Shown here: piece by piece, positions 11,560 through 23,499 of the stretch
How the letters are laid out: each line of letters starts with the position of its first letter
Numbering within the stretch: position 1 is the first letter of the stretch
NCBI RefSeq assembly: GCF_043641665.1
Contig: NC_092182.1
Span: 16,879,456 to 16,943,455 of the forward strand
Direction: 5' to 3'
Source of the DNA: Enoplosus armatus
Lineage: Eukaryota; Chordata; Actinopteri; Centrarchiformes; Enoplosidae
Length of the DNA: 64,000 nt
The notes under the pieces: generated by a model
Database searches by the model: none
Seen by the model: the letters and a program-made list of their open reading frames with translations, nothing else
Told to the model about the DNA's origin: nothing
Program-made: the position numbers and the translations under genes

Positions 11560-12693
11560 GCGCTTTCTGTTATGAGATTAAAGAGTACACAAGCTGTGCC
11601 ATTCACATGCACTCTGGAAAATCATATAATCCAGTCAGTTGTGAAAGGGCACAGGTAACACCACTGATTGGCCCCCCTCTCTGGTTTGGACCGGAGCCCC
11701 CTCTAATCCTCCTCTTTGACGTACTCACAGAAATGTACAAAAAAAATTAAAGAATAGTGGATATGAGACATTTGTGTAGCACTCATAGTTGACTTTTGAC
11801 ACGATCCAGGACCAGCTGTTCCCTTGAGATGTGTGTGATTTTTTTTTTTCCCTCCTTGGCACCAGTGTGATGACGGTGCACACAGAACTGTTCACTTATA
11901 TCTCAAGTCAGGATTTGGTCCTCAGTCGCCTTTTAAAAACTGAAAACTGTACAGTAGCTGGAGCAGATTGTGTATTGTTTGTTTATAAAGAGTATGTTTT
12001 ATACTAAAACAAAACTATGTTGAGTGGTAGGACAGCGAGGGATCTGTGGAAGTAAATGTTTGATTTGAGTTTCCTTAACTGGCTTGTTTTCTGTTGGTTT
12101 TGTTTTAATTGTATTTAACTGGTTTACTTCTTTTGACCAAAAGTTTTCTTTCTGTTTTTGGGCCCAAGTAGGAATGAATTTGTATAAATTAGTAAAATAT
12201 AAAATTCCATTAAAAATGTTCCAATTAAAATTGTATAAAAGAGGATCAAACTGAGCTCAATGGAAAGTGGAAGCTTGGTGACACAGATAGACTCCCCCGG
12301 ACCACTGGACCATTGTATATTTGAAAATGTGTCAGAGCATTTTGATCTGATCTTACAGACTGGTTATTAATGCAGACCAGACTTGACTGGACCATGGACC
12401 TGAACCCCCAAGACTTTCTGTGTGGGAATCTACCAACGGTTCAGCACGACAACGACGATGATGATGATGAAGCTGGTGAAGACAGCCTCTCTGCTCTGGG
12501 AATCTGAATTGAGTCACATTTGATTTGTGGACCAATAAGACTTCAGGAGGAAGAAGTCAAAGTAACGCTGACTCCGCACTGAATCGCAGCAGTTCCAGCT
12601 GCTCCGCTTAGACGCCTCACTCGTGTATATTTTGAAAAGGAAGAATTTTAGAATCGTCTTTAGTGTATCAAACCCATTTCTAACACTTGCGTC

Positions 12694-12699
12694 AATAAA
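12694..12699 (+). terminator. Proximal poly(A) signal of pax7
   Basis: A canonical AATAAA lies about 250 nt before the distal signal. It could yield a slightly shorter 3' UTR. No strong GT-rich element directly follows it, so it is probably the weaker site. Confidence 0.45.
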
Positions 12700-12944
12700 C
12701 ATTTGGATATTTAAAGCACACAACTCCTTACCCCCGCTCCCGTCTGTTTGACCCCTAACCTGTTTAGTTGCTTTCTGACATCTGTGCTTTGCTTTACTCC
12801 TTTTTCTGTTCCGCATGTGTGTATATTATCATGGTATAATTTATTCTGCTGTATGAAGTATTAGAGTAGTGGGAAACTTGTACTGGTATTTACTACCTTC
12901 AGCCTGTTGGTGTGTTTACTGTAACACTGGCGTAACTGTTATCA

Positions 12945-12950
12945 ATTAAA
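12945..12950 (+). terminator. Distal poly(A) signal of pax7
   Basis: ATTAAA, the commonest variant signal, is followed 20-60 nt later by a T-rich and GT-rich stretch (TTTTTTATTGTGTGTTGTG), as expected for the downstream cleavage element. Cleavage is expected near 12965-12975. Confidence 0.65.
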
Positions 12951-13080
12951 GATCCAAAACTGATTCCGCCATTTGTCTTTTTTATTGTGTGTTGTGACTG
13001 TTTTGCATGTTTCTTTTAAACATATTCAATTTTTATTTGAGGTAGTTTTACCATGCATATACGTGTGTAATAGTAGTGTG

Positions 13081-13365
13081 ATTATTATTTTTTATAATCA
13101 ATTGATCATTTAAATCATTTTTTAAACAAAAAAACTGAAATTATTATTCAACTTCTCACAACTGAGAATTTGCTGCTTTTCACTGTTGTATATCATTCTG
13201 ATTTCAATATTTTTGAGTTTTGGTCTGTTGGTCGGATAAAAAATGCAGTGTGATGACATCACCATGGCACCTTGACATAATCACAGTAAAAATGTAATAA
13301 TTAAAAAAGGGGAAAATAGGTCAGCAGATGAATCAATAATGTAAATAATTGCTGGTTGCAGCCCC
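13081..13365 (-). mobile_element. Decayed teleost MITE-like repeat (AATCGATTA-rich family), minus orientation
   Basis: The 3' end TTGCAGCCC and the body (TTTGCTGCTTTT, then GAGTTTTGGTCTGTTGGTC, then GATGACATCACC) match my memory of an abundant teleost non-autonomous repeat. Full copies begin GGGCTGCAACTAA and are full of ATTAATCGATTA. It has no coding capacity. It lies about 110 bp after the pax7 poly(A) site. A second copy in the opposite orientation is at 49906-50070. The exact family name and superfamily need a repeat-library search. Confidence 0.65.
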
Positions 13366-13400
13366 AGTGTGAAGTTCATGAGTGCACCTGTGCACATGCT

Positions 13401-13428
13401 GTATATATATATATATATATATATATAT
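13401..13428. repeat. (TA)n microsatellite
   Basis: About fourteen TA units, immediately after the MITE-like repeat. Confidence 0.9.
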
Positions 13429-15950
13429 GCATACATAAGTATATGCACATTGCCCGTGCATGGATGTATGAGTGTGTGTGTGTCCTCCACGTGTGTTCGA
13501 GTAGTGGAGCCAGCAGGCCAGCAGTGCCTGTTCTAGTGCTGGTGTGATGTGATAAGGGAGTGATGAGAGCTCAGACGTCCCAGACGCAGAGACACAGACT
13601 GAGAGCGTGTCTGGTTGCAGCTGTAGGAAGTCATTCATTCTGCCCACTGACCAGCAGTGCTCTCCTCTCTCCCACTGCTGGCCGGGGAATGTTGTCTGCA
13701 AATCTCTGTGGTATGGTGCGAATGCAGGGGAACTAACCGGTGTGGTGTGGAAGCATCCGCTGTGCTTTATATGACACGTCAGAACAGTCGAGCTCATTCA
13801 GTTTTTTACCATCAGCACCCCTGGAGGTCTGTCAAACACGCCTCAGGTATGTTCATTCAGTCCCGACTGATTTTAAACACGTCTCAAACATGTTGGATGT
13901 GTCTGCGGTCTATAAAATGTCTACACATAGTCTTGTGTAAATCGCTAAAGACAAGCTAATCATGCCAAGTTGTGAGAGATATGTTTCCATTTTATATACC
14001 ACAAAATAATAACCAATACTTTACAGTTCATTTGCAATTAAATGAAACTAATTAAAGGCATCACTAATCAAGTATTAACATCATTAACATCAAATTGTAT
14101 TAGGAGATAAATTTGATGCTAAATAAGTATTCATCTGAATAAACTTCTATTTAGACTGTGTTATCATGAGGTAACTATCATTCATATTTCATACTTTGTT
14201 AAATATTTGAGAGCTTTGAACAGCTCAGCGAGTATAAATAGACGCAGAATATTTAGTATTCCCTTTCGATTTACAGATTCAAATCAGCTACAAACTGCAG
14301 TGTTATCACCACATTATATCATCGAGGCTCAGTTACATTTGATGCAAATGGAAATTCTCCTCAGTGTCTAATTACAAAACACACATTTAAAAAGAAGAAG
14401 AAGAAACAGTGTTATTGGGATCTGGAGACACATGTCAATAAGGCAGGAATATGATCAGTTACAACATTTTGTATATGAGTTCACTCTGAGGAGACTTCGG
14501 TGGGTCCTCTCAGCATATTTAATATGCATTGTTAGGTGGCTCTTTGCCGGCTGTGTGTCATCCCTCATATATTCCTTTAAAAGTTTGTGTTCTGGTTGTC
14601 CAGATTAGACCTTGGCATGTGCTATGGTTGTCCCCTTTGCTCCAGCTTGTCTCCTGAGGTGCCGGCCTGAGAGTTTTGTCTCCCTCCGGTCTGCTGTCAC
14701 TCAGACTGGACGAGGTGGCAGCTCAGGCGGTGGTGTGTGGGAGAGCTTTGTGACACTTCCCTCATCTCCTCCTTTGATCCCCTAATTGATTGACTACAGG
14801 AGCAGAGGATAAACAGAGCCCACAAGAGCCGATTCCACTCGCCTCTCTGGAGTGGTTTAGATAAAGTGCAGAGGCCCGGGCTCTCCGTTCCTCCTCTCCC
14901 CTCTCTATATGGACACACGGCCATTGAAGGTGGCTCTGTGCCACGGTAGCTTAGCCGTGGGCTGTGTCCTCAGGCCTGGGGCTTGCGTACTGCCCCTGTG
15001 CATAAATGGCTGGCGGTAATGGGTTTGTTTAGATCACAGGGATGGAAATGAAACTCCTGAGCCTAACTGTAGAGACCAGGAGGCCCTATCGCTCGGGAGG
15101 CAGCGATAGAGAAGTCCCAGCCTCAGCCTGGTCATACTCACTTTCAGATTGAGCCATGGAATACAGGCTCTGATTCAGATCTAATTTAGGACCAGGCTCC
15201 TGAACCTGGCCATGCTGTGATAAATAACCTGCTGCTAAAGAGTCAGGAAAGCCATGAAGACGAAGAACATAAACGACCAGCGAGGGCCTTCAGTGAGGAA
15301 AAATAGGTCTCCATTTTAAAGAAAATATGTGTTTGAAAACATGACTTTAGAATGATTTATACCAGATATGATAATTATATTCTAATTTTACAAATCTGTC
15401 TTCAGAAAAAGAGTTCAGAGCCGTGTGCAGGTATGCTAAGAAATGATTAAGAGATGCTCTGGGGGTCTTGGTTTTATTCTTTGAGATTATGTGTCACGGG
15501 GAGTAAAAAGCTCCCAGCTGTCGCCATGAAAGCACTTACAGTATAATAATCCTCCAAATCCTGTAATTATGCCAGCATACGCCGTGTACCTGAGCCTCAG
15601 CTTTGTGCTCGTCACCTCAAGGATCCCACTGACACAGACACAGACGCACAGCTTGGTGTGCATATATCTCATCCCAACTGTGTGTTTTGCATAGGGAGAA
15701 AATCTTATTTTCAGAACATTTGAGGTATTTTGGATTTCATGGTTACCCCTCTCAGGTATTATAGATAGACAATCTGTCATGTATAAGTAAAAAGCAAGAG
15801 CTCAAATGGGGTATTGTCATAGCTTAGAGTCGTCAGATTTGTCACAAACTGTGTCCCAATTATAAAATATTTTACCTATATTGCACTTCATCATCAAGAT
15901 ATAACTTGACTTAGTTGTCCAATATTGCAAATACAAGTGTGCACATACAT

Positions 15951-15951
<1 letters not shown>

Positions 15952-15982
<31 letters not shown>
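15952..15982. repeat. (AC)n microsatellite
   Basis: About fifteen AC units; its complement gives the Val-Cys runs seen in a minus-strand chance frame. Confidence 0.9.
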
Positions 15983-15984
<2 letters not shown>

Positions 15985-16670
15985 CCCTTAAAGCATGTTT
16001 TTTTTAAACGAAAAGGAGAAGAAAAAAGTCCGAGTAAAGTTGTAAATCTAAGAAATCGGAGCGAGATAAAAATCACTGTGAAGCCAAGCTTGATTTACAT
16101 TTAAAATCTGAGCTGTGCTCTCAAACTAATTAATATTAATAACAAAAATGGAAATGAGTGCAGTGGCGGCCCTAAGTGAAGAACAAGCTGGGTGCATTCA
16201 GTCAGGAGATTCACATATAAGCCCTTTCTCAGGAGAGGTGGGCTCTAAACAGGCGTGACGGCAGGGCATAGACCGCCATACACAGCGACAATTTTTCTAG
16301 ATAATAGCCTATCACGCAGGATACAATTTAAATTAAAAAATGCAATTTTCACCTTGAAATGAACAAATGATTACAGTTTCTATACAAATTAAGGCATCCA
16401 GGCTGTGCCTCAGTACTGTGCCAAGGCCATGAAACCTGACATAATTACCATGAAATACATTTTCAAATATTTGTATTTTGTCCATCGCTTTAAAACATGC
16501 CACTCTGCCTTCTGTGGGTTTGTGATCTCACCTTCTGGGGGAAATACATATAAAAGAGAGAAAATCATCAGAGATGAAAAGCTCTTCAACAGGAGAGATA
16601 AAAATGTGGAAAAAAACAACCTCCCATACACACAGTAAATCAGCGCAGCTCAGCACAGCGGCCCCCGGAG

Positions 16671-16741
16671 CTATCTCTAAAAGCCAAATTACTGCTCCTT
16701 ATCTAAGGAATCATATCTACTAGTTATCTGCTCCTGAGATA
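16671..16741. promoter_or_regulatory. Cluster of GATA-factor core motifs
   Basis: Five GATA/TATC cores occur in about 70 bp: TATC near 16672, TTATCT at 16699, ATATCT at 16713, TTATCT at 16724 and GATA at 16738. The sequence is otherwise not repetitive. Binding and function are inference. Confidence 0.25.
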
Positions 16742-18548
16742 GGCTCCTCTCTCTCTCTTGTGCCTTGTGCACATCGCTAGAAATGCTATTTATTTGTGAT
16801 TACAGACACCCTTTGAATAAAAGATGTTTGTGTTTGAGATCCAAAGTTTCGGCAGATTCTGAACTCTTCAGATTCTTCAGAGAGGAGAGTACTGAAGGCA
16901 GAACACCTTATTTGGGCAGGGTTGCTAGGGGTGGTCTGCTGCAGAGAGAGGGATGAAAGTGTAGCCGATGGGAAATATGAGACAAGACCTCAAACTTCTC
17001 TGACGCTTCATATCACATATGCTTTCGGAGGGGATTCACACTGAGATGAGGTGTCGAATTGACTTTAAATGCAGAACCTTATGTTTGAAACACATAGAGA
17101 CAGGAAGTTCTGGCATGTATTTTGTAGAAAGCTGCCAAAAGCTGCAAAGTTCTGAGTTTTTGGGAGTTTCTCTGCTCAGAGATATCAGTGTCCTTAACTG
17201 TGAGGAAAAACATGAAAGTAAAACATGACGTTTCTAGAAAAAGAAATGGAGATGTAACGCGTGAACTGTTACAAACTACTTATTTATGAGTAGTGCATGA
17301 GTGGTAGGTATGTCCACATATTGAACATGACCTTGAACACAGACTTTCATTGTAATATTCAAATTCATAATCAAACCTTTACCTCACTTCTCTTATATCC
17401 ACTGCAGTCTCAGGCAGTGATGAATTTGCAATCTTAACTTCATCTACTCTCGTGTTTATTTTTAAAATCTTGATCTCCTTTGAAAGAAATCTTCCAAAAT
17501 TGAAACAAACCAAGATAAATAATAATTTCTCACTCCACAAAGTAACTTTTAAAGACTTCATGCTATAATGGACGACTTGTTCACATGATTCTCCTTTCTC
17601 CTTCCATTTCTTACCTTCCTTCTCTTTCCCTCCATCTGTTGAAGTCCCTCAGCCAGAGAGGCGCACATCAGATTTCAATAGTTGACCTCTTAATGCTGAG
17701 GTCAGTGCTGCACCGGCAGCGATTTCACACTCAAGATGAAAGGGAAATGAACACTGAGGATGCTGGGGGTGACATGGGGCCCTGACCACGCCAGCCATTG
17801 CCACTCTAACCGCTTCACTGCACCAGGCAGGGAGCTGAGAGGAGCCGAGGAGGAGGCGCTAAGATTGAGGTTTACCACCTGTATAATGATGGTTAAGTCA
17901 CTGACCGAAGACAGACTCTCACTGATTGGTTTTCGGTGATGTCAAGACTCTGATAAACCTGTACTATTGATTTCTAATGCAGAAACTCTACTGGTGTCGG
18001 CAGGTCTGGAGAGCTGAGCTCCCATGTGGCTTAAAGTCAGCTGAGGCTCTCAGTTTCTCCACAAGCTACTGAACCCTGACAGATTTTTTCTTTTCCACTC
18101 AATGAGCCGGGGCCATCTTAAAAGTCTCCTGATGCTTAGCGTCAGACTCCCGGGCCGGCCTGCCCAGTTACAAGCGCTCGTTACTGGTGCATTTCTCCGA
18201 GGCCATTATTGAATGAACACTGAGACAAGGCTAGCAGTGAATGGACAGTTTGGTTACACCGCCGTGAGGCTTGAGCTCCTCAGAGTAATGTACCGCTTAA
18301 GTACCTGTCAGCTTTATAAAGGAGGGAGTAGACTGTGTAAATGTGTGTGTAAATAGAGTGTCAGATCAGGACCCCAGGGAGCGGAGGTGGGGAGTGTGCA
18401 TGTGTGTGTGCGTGTGCATGTGTGTGTATGCTCTTTTGTTCACTGATGCATATGTGTGTGCATGTGAGTGTCACAATAATGATCATTTAACCCTCCTCAG
18501 CATTCCCCAGGGCTCCACGTTCCCCTTTCGACTTCATAATGCTCAAGG

Positions 18549-18561
18549 CTCGCTCTCTCTT

Positions 18562-18649
<88 letters not shown>

Positions 18650-18664
18650 CCTCTCTCTCTCTCT
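18549..18664. repeat. Long (CT)n microsatellite
   Basis: About 115 bp of nearly pure CT/TC repeats with a few TTCTCTCTCG interruptions. A polypurine strand of this length can form triplex (H-DNA). It produces Leu-Ser and Arg-Glu frames that are not genes. Confidence 0.92.
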
Positions 18665-21600
18665 GCCTCCTCTGTCTGCTCCTCACGGCTGGGCACAGTT
18701 GGGGAGCAGCTCCTTATTCATTCATGAGAGAAGCACCGGATAAATAAAAAGGTTCATTACTGTGCTAAAGTGTTACTAATGACATGTACCTGCCACTGAG
18801 CACCTCCGAAAATCTAATGTGACACACTAGAATGGAAAATCTATTCTGCCGCACCAAGGCCTCCAATGGTGCTCGCACATACTCTATGGAAATTTCTCTC
18901 CGCTTGCCCTCCAATTGTGTCTCTCTAAAACCAATATTTACAATCCCATAGCCATTATGTCCTACTACGCCCTCTGCGCCTGCTGTTGCGACCTCCATAT
19001 TAGCTGAAAATTGGACTTTGCAAACTTAGCAGGGGAGAGGAGACTCTTCTCATGGATGAGAGAGGGGCAGCACCAGGGGACTCAGCATGAGGCTCGCGGT
19101 GCCTCTCAACTCCCTGCTGCCCCAACCCTAAAGTGACAACACCCGCCAAATGCCAAACAAAAACACAGAAAAACTCACCATGCGGCATTCCATCATTCAG
19201 TCACTTCAGATTCAAAGATAATAATATATAATAATCAAATTCTAATCAAACATTAACAGACTTTTAGAAAGATACGTCATGTCTGGTACAAATCTACTTT
19301 GTGTTGTTTCAATTGAGATATGAGTTCTCTTTTAATGCGTCACTTGATCACGTACATTCACCCACTGGCTTATAGGTTATGCAAATGAGCACTTCAGCAG
19401 TAAGAATGCTTTTGCAGTTGCCTGATTAATATAGTCGAAAGCAGGCTTTACCTGATGGGGGGGGGGGGGGGGTGATGAAGATGTTATACTATTTAAGTAT
19501 TCATCAGATGCATGTACTCAATAATAGTAAAGCATAGTGGTTGTTTTATTATTCTGTCACAATTCTATTTATATATATATATATAATTATGACTTTTATA
19601 TTTTTGTAGCTCGTAAAATCTGCAGGTTTACACACATGCAAATATTTGTGAATTAGGGGAATAAACCACTTTGTATCCTGCTCAGGCAAAATACATTTTG
19701 CAGAGGTTTCATTTAAGTAAAATTACTAAAAATATTGATAGAAATTGATTATAAGAGTTGTATATTACAGTCTGAGTAAATGTTGCTGAGTTACTTTAAG
19801 AAGAAACACACAGACAATGTTGAATTTAAGCTTTAATTTGAGGTCAATATTGTACATTTTATACAATATGAGTGTAATTATAAATATGATATTTTAGAAG
19901 AACAATATTCTGGTATTATTTTCGTGATTAACTTGCCAACCAACAATATAGACAACAACTGTCTTATTTCCTTTATATGATCACACAGCTTTAATGCCAG
20001 TTTCTGCAGTGCAAAGGAGCTACAAAATGTGCTTCACAGATGTAAAATGTACTCATGTACAATAAATTAAAAAAGAGGTAAAGTAGTTACACACATGGGC
20101 CAAGTGACCGAGTTCCACATGTGTACAAGGTCTAACAGATTTTTCTCCTCCTGGCTCCTCTAAATGATAAATACTATTTCCAACACAATTAATTTGCATA
20201 CAAAAATAAAGTCTGACCTGAATACACAATATTTCCCAATGTTATTATTTTTTGCAGTTGTTTTCACTTCTCATCTGATTGAACCCGTCCTCTGGAGCTT
20301 TACAGAAGTGTGAGCGTCAGCCACAGTTGTGGGTTTCTGTTGAAGCCAGCTGTGGTTGTTGTCCTCCCTCCCGAGCTGAAAGACTTGTTGCATCTTTAAG
20401 AGCTCAGTATCTAATTGAATCATGGCTTCCATCAGTGTCTCAGCAGAGTCTTAAATGACTGTTTGCTCAACATGTCTGCCCATTTCCACTGATTAATTCA
20501 TACGAAGCCAAACGAAATGTTCTGCCTTGTTTGTCATGTTACATCCGAGCCCGGCAGTCTTTGCCCTCTCAGAACGAATGTTTTTAAAGCAGAGAATTCA
20601 CATGAGTAATAATTTAATCCAAGAATTAGATTAGATTTAAATCAGATTTGCAGAGTGATGCGTTTTCCTGCATGTAAATTTCAATTTATTTATTTTTTTA
20701 TAATTTAATAATAATTTGCAATGTTATCATATAGTGTCTACATAATGTCTATATATCTACACCTAAATATCAAACCCCGACATTAAAGACATTTAATGTG
20801 GTTTGCAGGTTTACAGTGGCAGCGACACAACACAAAGGTGTATGTAATCAAAATTCATCATTTCACACAATCCCAACCGTAAAATTGTGTTCTAAATGAA
20901 TTGATCTCAAAAAGTGAAATTGTTCACCTCTTGTGTGTCTTTTTTTTCAACTAAGCACCACTCACTGCCATTCATGTTGAAAAGGAGTAGAACAACAGCA
21001 GTGAGGATTTCACAAATCATAGGTAGGCACTTATCTTGTGCAGATTTCTCCACATTTGTGAACTGGGGTCAAATCTGTTCCTTTTTTGTGTGTATACATG
21101 TTGGGAACGTGAGTCTTTGGCTGCATCCAATTGGTCAAACCGTATCTGGCTAGTTGTGATTAGACATGATGCAGAAAAAAGGCAACAATAATCAAGAACA
21201 GGAACAATGTAAGACCAAACCTCTCCCAAAGCAGAACAGATTTAACATCACTGCACAAATCTGCCTGTGTTGTAGTACACTAATTAAGTGGATTATTCAG
21301 ATTATTTAACATTAGTGATGCATGGACATTTGGTCAAGCTGAGTGTCCAGTGGATGAAGACATCAGCTAACAGCAGAGGGAAATGAAAACAGCAAATCAA
21401 ACTCAGTCCATTTTTGATTGATTGCCACAACTAAGATGAACTAACATCCTACTGGTGGTGAGTCTGATCCAAGAGGAATCCAAGTGGGTCTGTCAGACAT
21501 GAACAGCGTACTGTATTTCTGTTAGACTTTCTGTTGATTGTTTGTCTCAGGAACGAGAAATATCTCCACTGCAGTGTGATTTCCAGTGAAAACAGTCTGA

Positions 21601-22599
21601 TACAACAAAAGGCAAACTTTAACTTTGAATTAATGTAGTTTTGGCCAAAGAGAGGAAGTGTATATTATAGCAAAAAGTGTGCTTTCACAGCTAACAGGTG
21701 TCATGTACAGGAAGGCTGCAGACTGTTAGCAGGAGGCCCTCCAATGGTCGTCTGGAGATGAGGTGGAACCGGCCAGTAAAATACTCCACTAGTATCAGCT
21801 ATTACTGGTTCCATGTGAGTGTGTTTGTGGTTGATGTGTGGTGTTGTTTTACACACAAAAGCATGTGTTTGTGTTTTATTGTGCTTACCAGCAGAAGAGA
21901 AATTCAAAGATCATTAGTCTCATGATAAATCACTGTATGAGTTAAATACTCATATTGTTATATCACAGACCTTGTGACAGCCACTGTAATTACGTCCCCT
22001 CCCAATGCTTCCTAAGGGGCACATTAGCCACTCTGGCCAGGCAGATCATTTAGACTTACATGAGGGGCTTCCTCCTCTGAAAAGCACTCCACCAATCCAC
22101 CAAAGAAGCTACATCCAGAATTTGACACAGCTGTAAATATTCAAATATGATGATTTCATTACGATGTGCCCTCGCTGCATGAAATTTGTGTATATTGGAG
22201 TCAGTATTTGTTTTTGCTTTATTTTTGGTCAATTTCAAACACAAGACAGATTTGTCATTTACGTCTTCATATTCTAAAAATCTAAAATTAGGGCTTTATT
22301 GAGCACACATTTGTTGCACTGTGTCTCTTTGAAAAGCCAGCTCAGTTCCTTATTCAGCAACCTGTTCAGTCCGTGATTGACTTTTCCCTCAGCACCCCTG
22401 CAGCAGATGAAGGAACAGAGCTTAAACCTGTTACTGTCAGCTTCTCACCTGGATCATAAGAGCTCCTGCTCGGAGCATGCAAACCAATATCCTCCTATTC
22501 TTTGCTCAGCCGCCCAGGATTCACAGCAATAGCTTTTCACAAAGACCAGTGCAGAGCGCTGTCCGTGTTATCTTATTGAGTTACCTGTAGCTAAGCTCT
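18665..22599. other. Intergenic DNA, no gene recognised
   Basis: This is mostly AT-rich unique sequence. It contains a 16-nt poly-G run (19457-19472), a short TA tract (about 19569-19585) and long AT-rich blocks at 19700-20280 and 20590-20780. No coding frame with family resemblance and no structural RNA was recognised. Confidence 0.6.
19457..19472 (+). repeat. Poly-G tract (16 nt)
   Basis: An uninterrupted run of 16 G within AT-rich DNA. It could form a G-quadruplex; such runs also often carry assembly length errors. Confidence 0.9.
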
Positions 22600-22800
22600 G
22601 AGCGAGCACTCACAATGGCAGGCAGTTAATGACAGCGCAGGGCCTAACCCCTTGTCCCCGGCCTTTCCCTGAGCCTCATTTCCGCGCGGCGGCTGCCATT
22701 TCACAGCTGTTAGCCACAGACTCTCTTTGTCATGATTAAGGACAAATTAATAGATGCCTCCTGGTAATCAGCTTTCATTAGGGCTGTCAAACCGTCAGTG
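22600..22800. promoter_or_regulatory. Candidate conserved non-coding block between pax7 and park7
   Basis: Dense unique sequence holding ACAGCTGT (E-box CAGCTG), CATGATTAAGG, ACAAATTAATAG and TAATCAGC, beside a CpG-rich stretch (CGCGCGGCGGC near 22684). The mix of homeodomain and bHLH cores resembles developmental enhancers. Conservation is not shown; this is inference. Confidence 0.3.
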
Positions 22801-23420
22801 GCGTTCGCTCAGTGCACTGGACACGGGATGATCACCTCCCAGTTGAGAGACACTACAGCTGGCAGTGTGAGGCCGTGGTACTGCCTCTCAGCTGCTGTAT
22901 TTGTGTGCTTGGTGTGGCTAAAGTGTGGGTAACCAGTGCATTAGCACGCTCCTTCGTGGCACAAGTGCTTGTAGTTGGTGCATTAACAGTGCTCCGTGTG
23001 GAGCTGCAAGATGGAGGTCATCGTGGGAATGACATAAAGAGTAGTCTTTCTGCTGGGTGTAATTGGCCCCAGCATGCTGAAAATGGACTGTGAAATGTAA
23101 GGGGGGGTCAAATAATTGATTTTCCCCCGAATGCAGAATCCAGGGCAGGGCTGTTTAGTGAGTAATTTACAAGAGCAGTTCAGCCCAGGCTGACTGGCAT
23201 ATCTGTTGAAAGTTCCCAGGGGCACAGGAAGAGATAACACACACCTGAGACCCTGGAGCAGATGGACAGCAGTCACTGTGCTACTCAGAGGGCAGAGAGG
23301 ATCCACATCAAACTTACTTCCACACATCTATGTATGCAGAGGGGATGTAAGTGCACATTTACACATGCACACACACATACTCAGAGGATGATGGACACAG
23401 GCTATTGTATGTAGAAATTG

Positions 23421-23499
23421 ACTCTCTCCTCTCACTCTGTCCATCTCTCTCTGTCTGTCTGTCTCTCTCCCCTCCCCTCTCTCTCTCTCTCTCTCTCTG
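23421..23499. repeat. CT-rich simple repeat
   Basis: Mixed TCTC, CTGT and CCCCTCCCC units ending in a pure (CT)n run. Confidence 0.85.

Larger units (their letters stand above)
10272..12970 (+). other. pax7: pax7 3' UTR
   Basis: The sequence from the stop codon to the distal poly(A) signal has no splice-bounded coding frame, and small frames in it are chance. The 5' part (10272-10650) is GC-rich; the rest is AT-rich with T-runs, as is usual in long vertebrate 3' UTRs. It holds an internal AATAAA (12694), a terminal ATTAAA (12945) and three miR-1/206 seed matches. A GAT repeat lies near 12448-12470. The extent is inferred from the signals, not from transcripts. Confidence 0.75.
13429..18548. 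other. Intergenic DNA, no gene recognised
   Basis: The stretch is largely unique sequence. AT-rich blocks with TAATTA-type cores occur at 13990-14180 (for example ACTAATTAAAGG near 14048), and moderately GC-rich unique blocks at 14480-15250. A (CA)n tract lies at 15952-15982 and a group of GATA motifs at 16671-16741. No splice-bounded frame or RNA gene was recognised. Confidence 0.6.

Noticed and set aside
18343..18747. 134-codon frame with Ser-Leu repeats
   Set aside because: Generated by the (CT)n microsatellite at 18549-18664.
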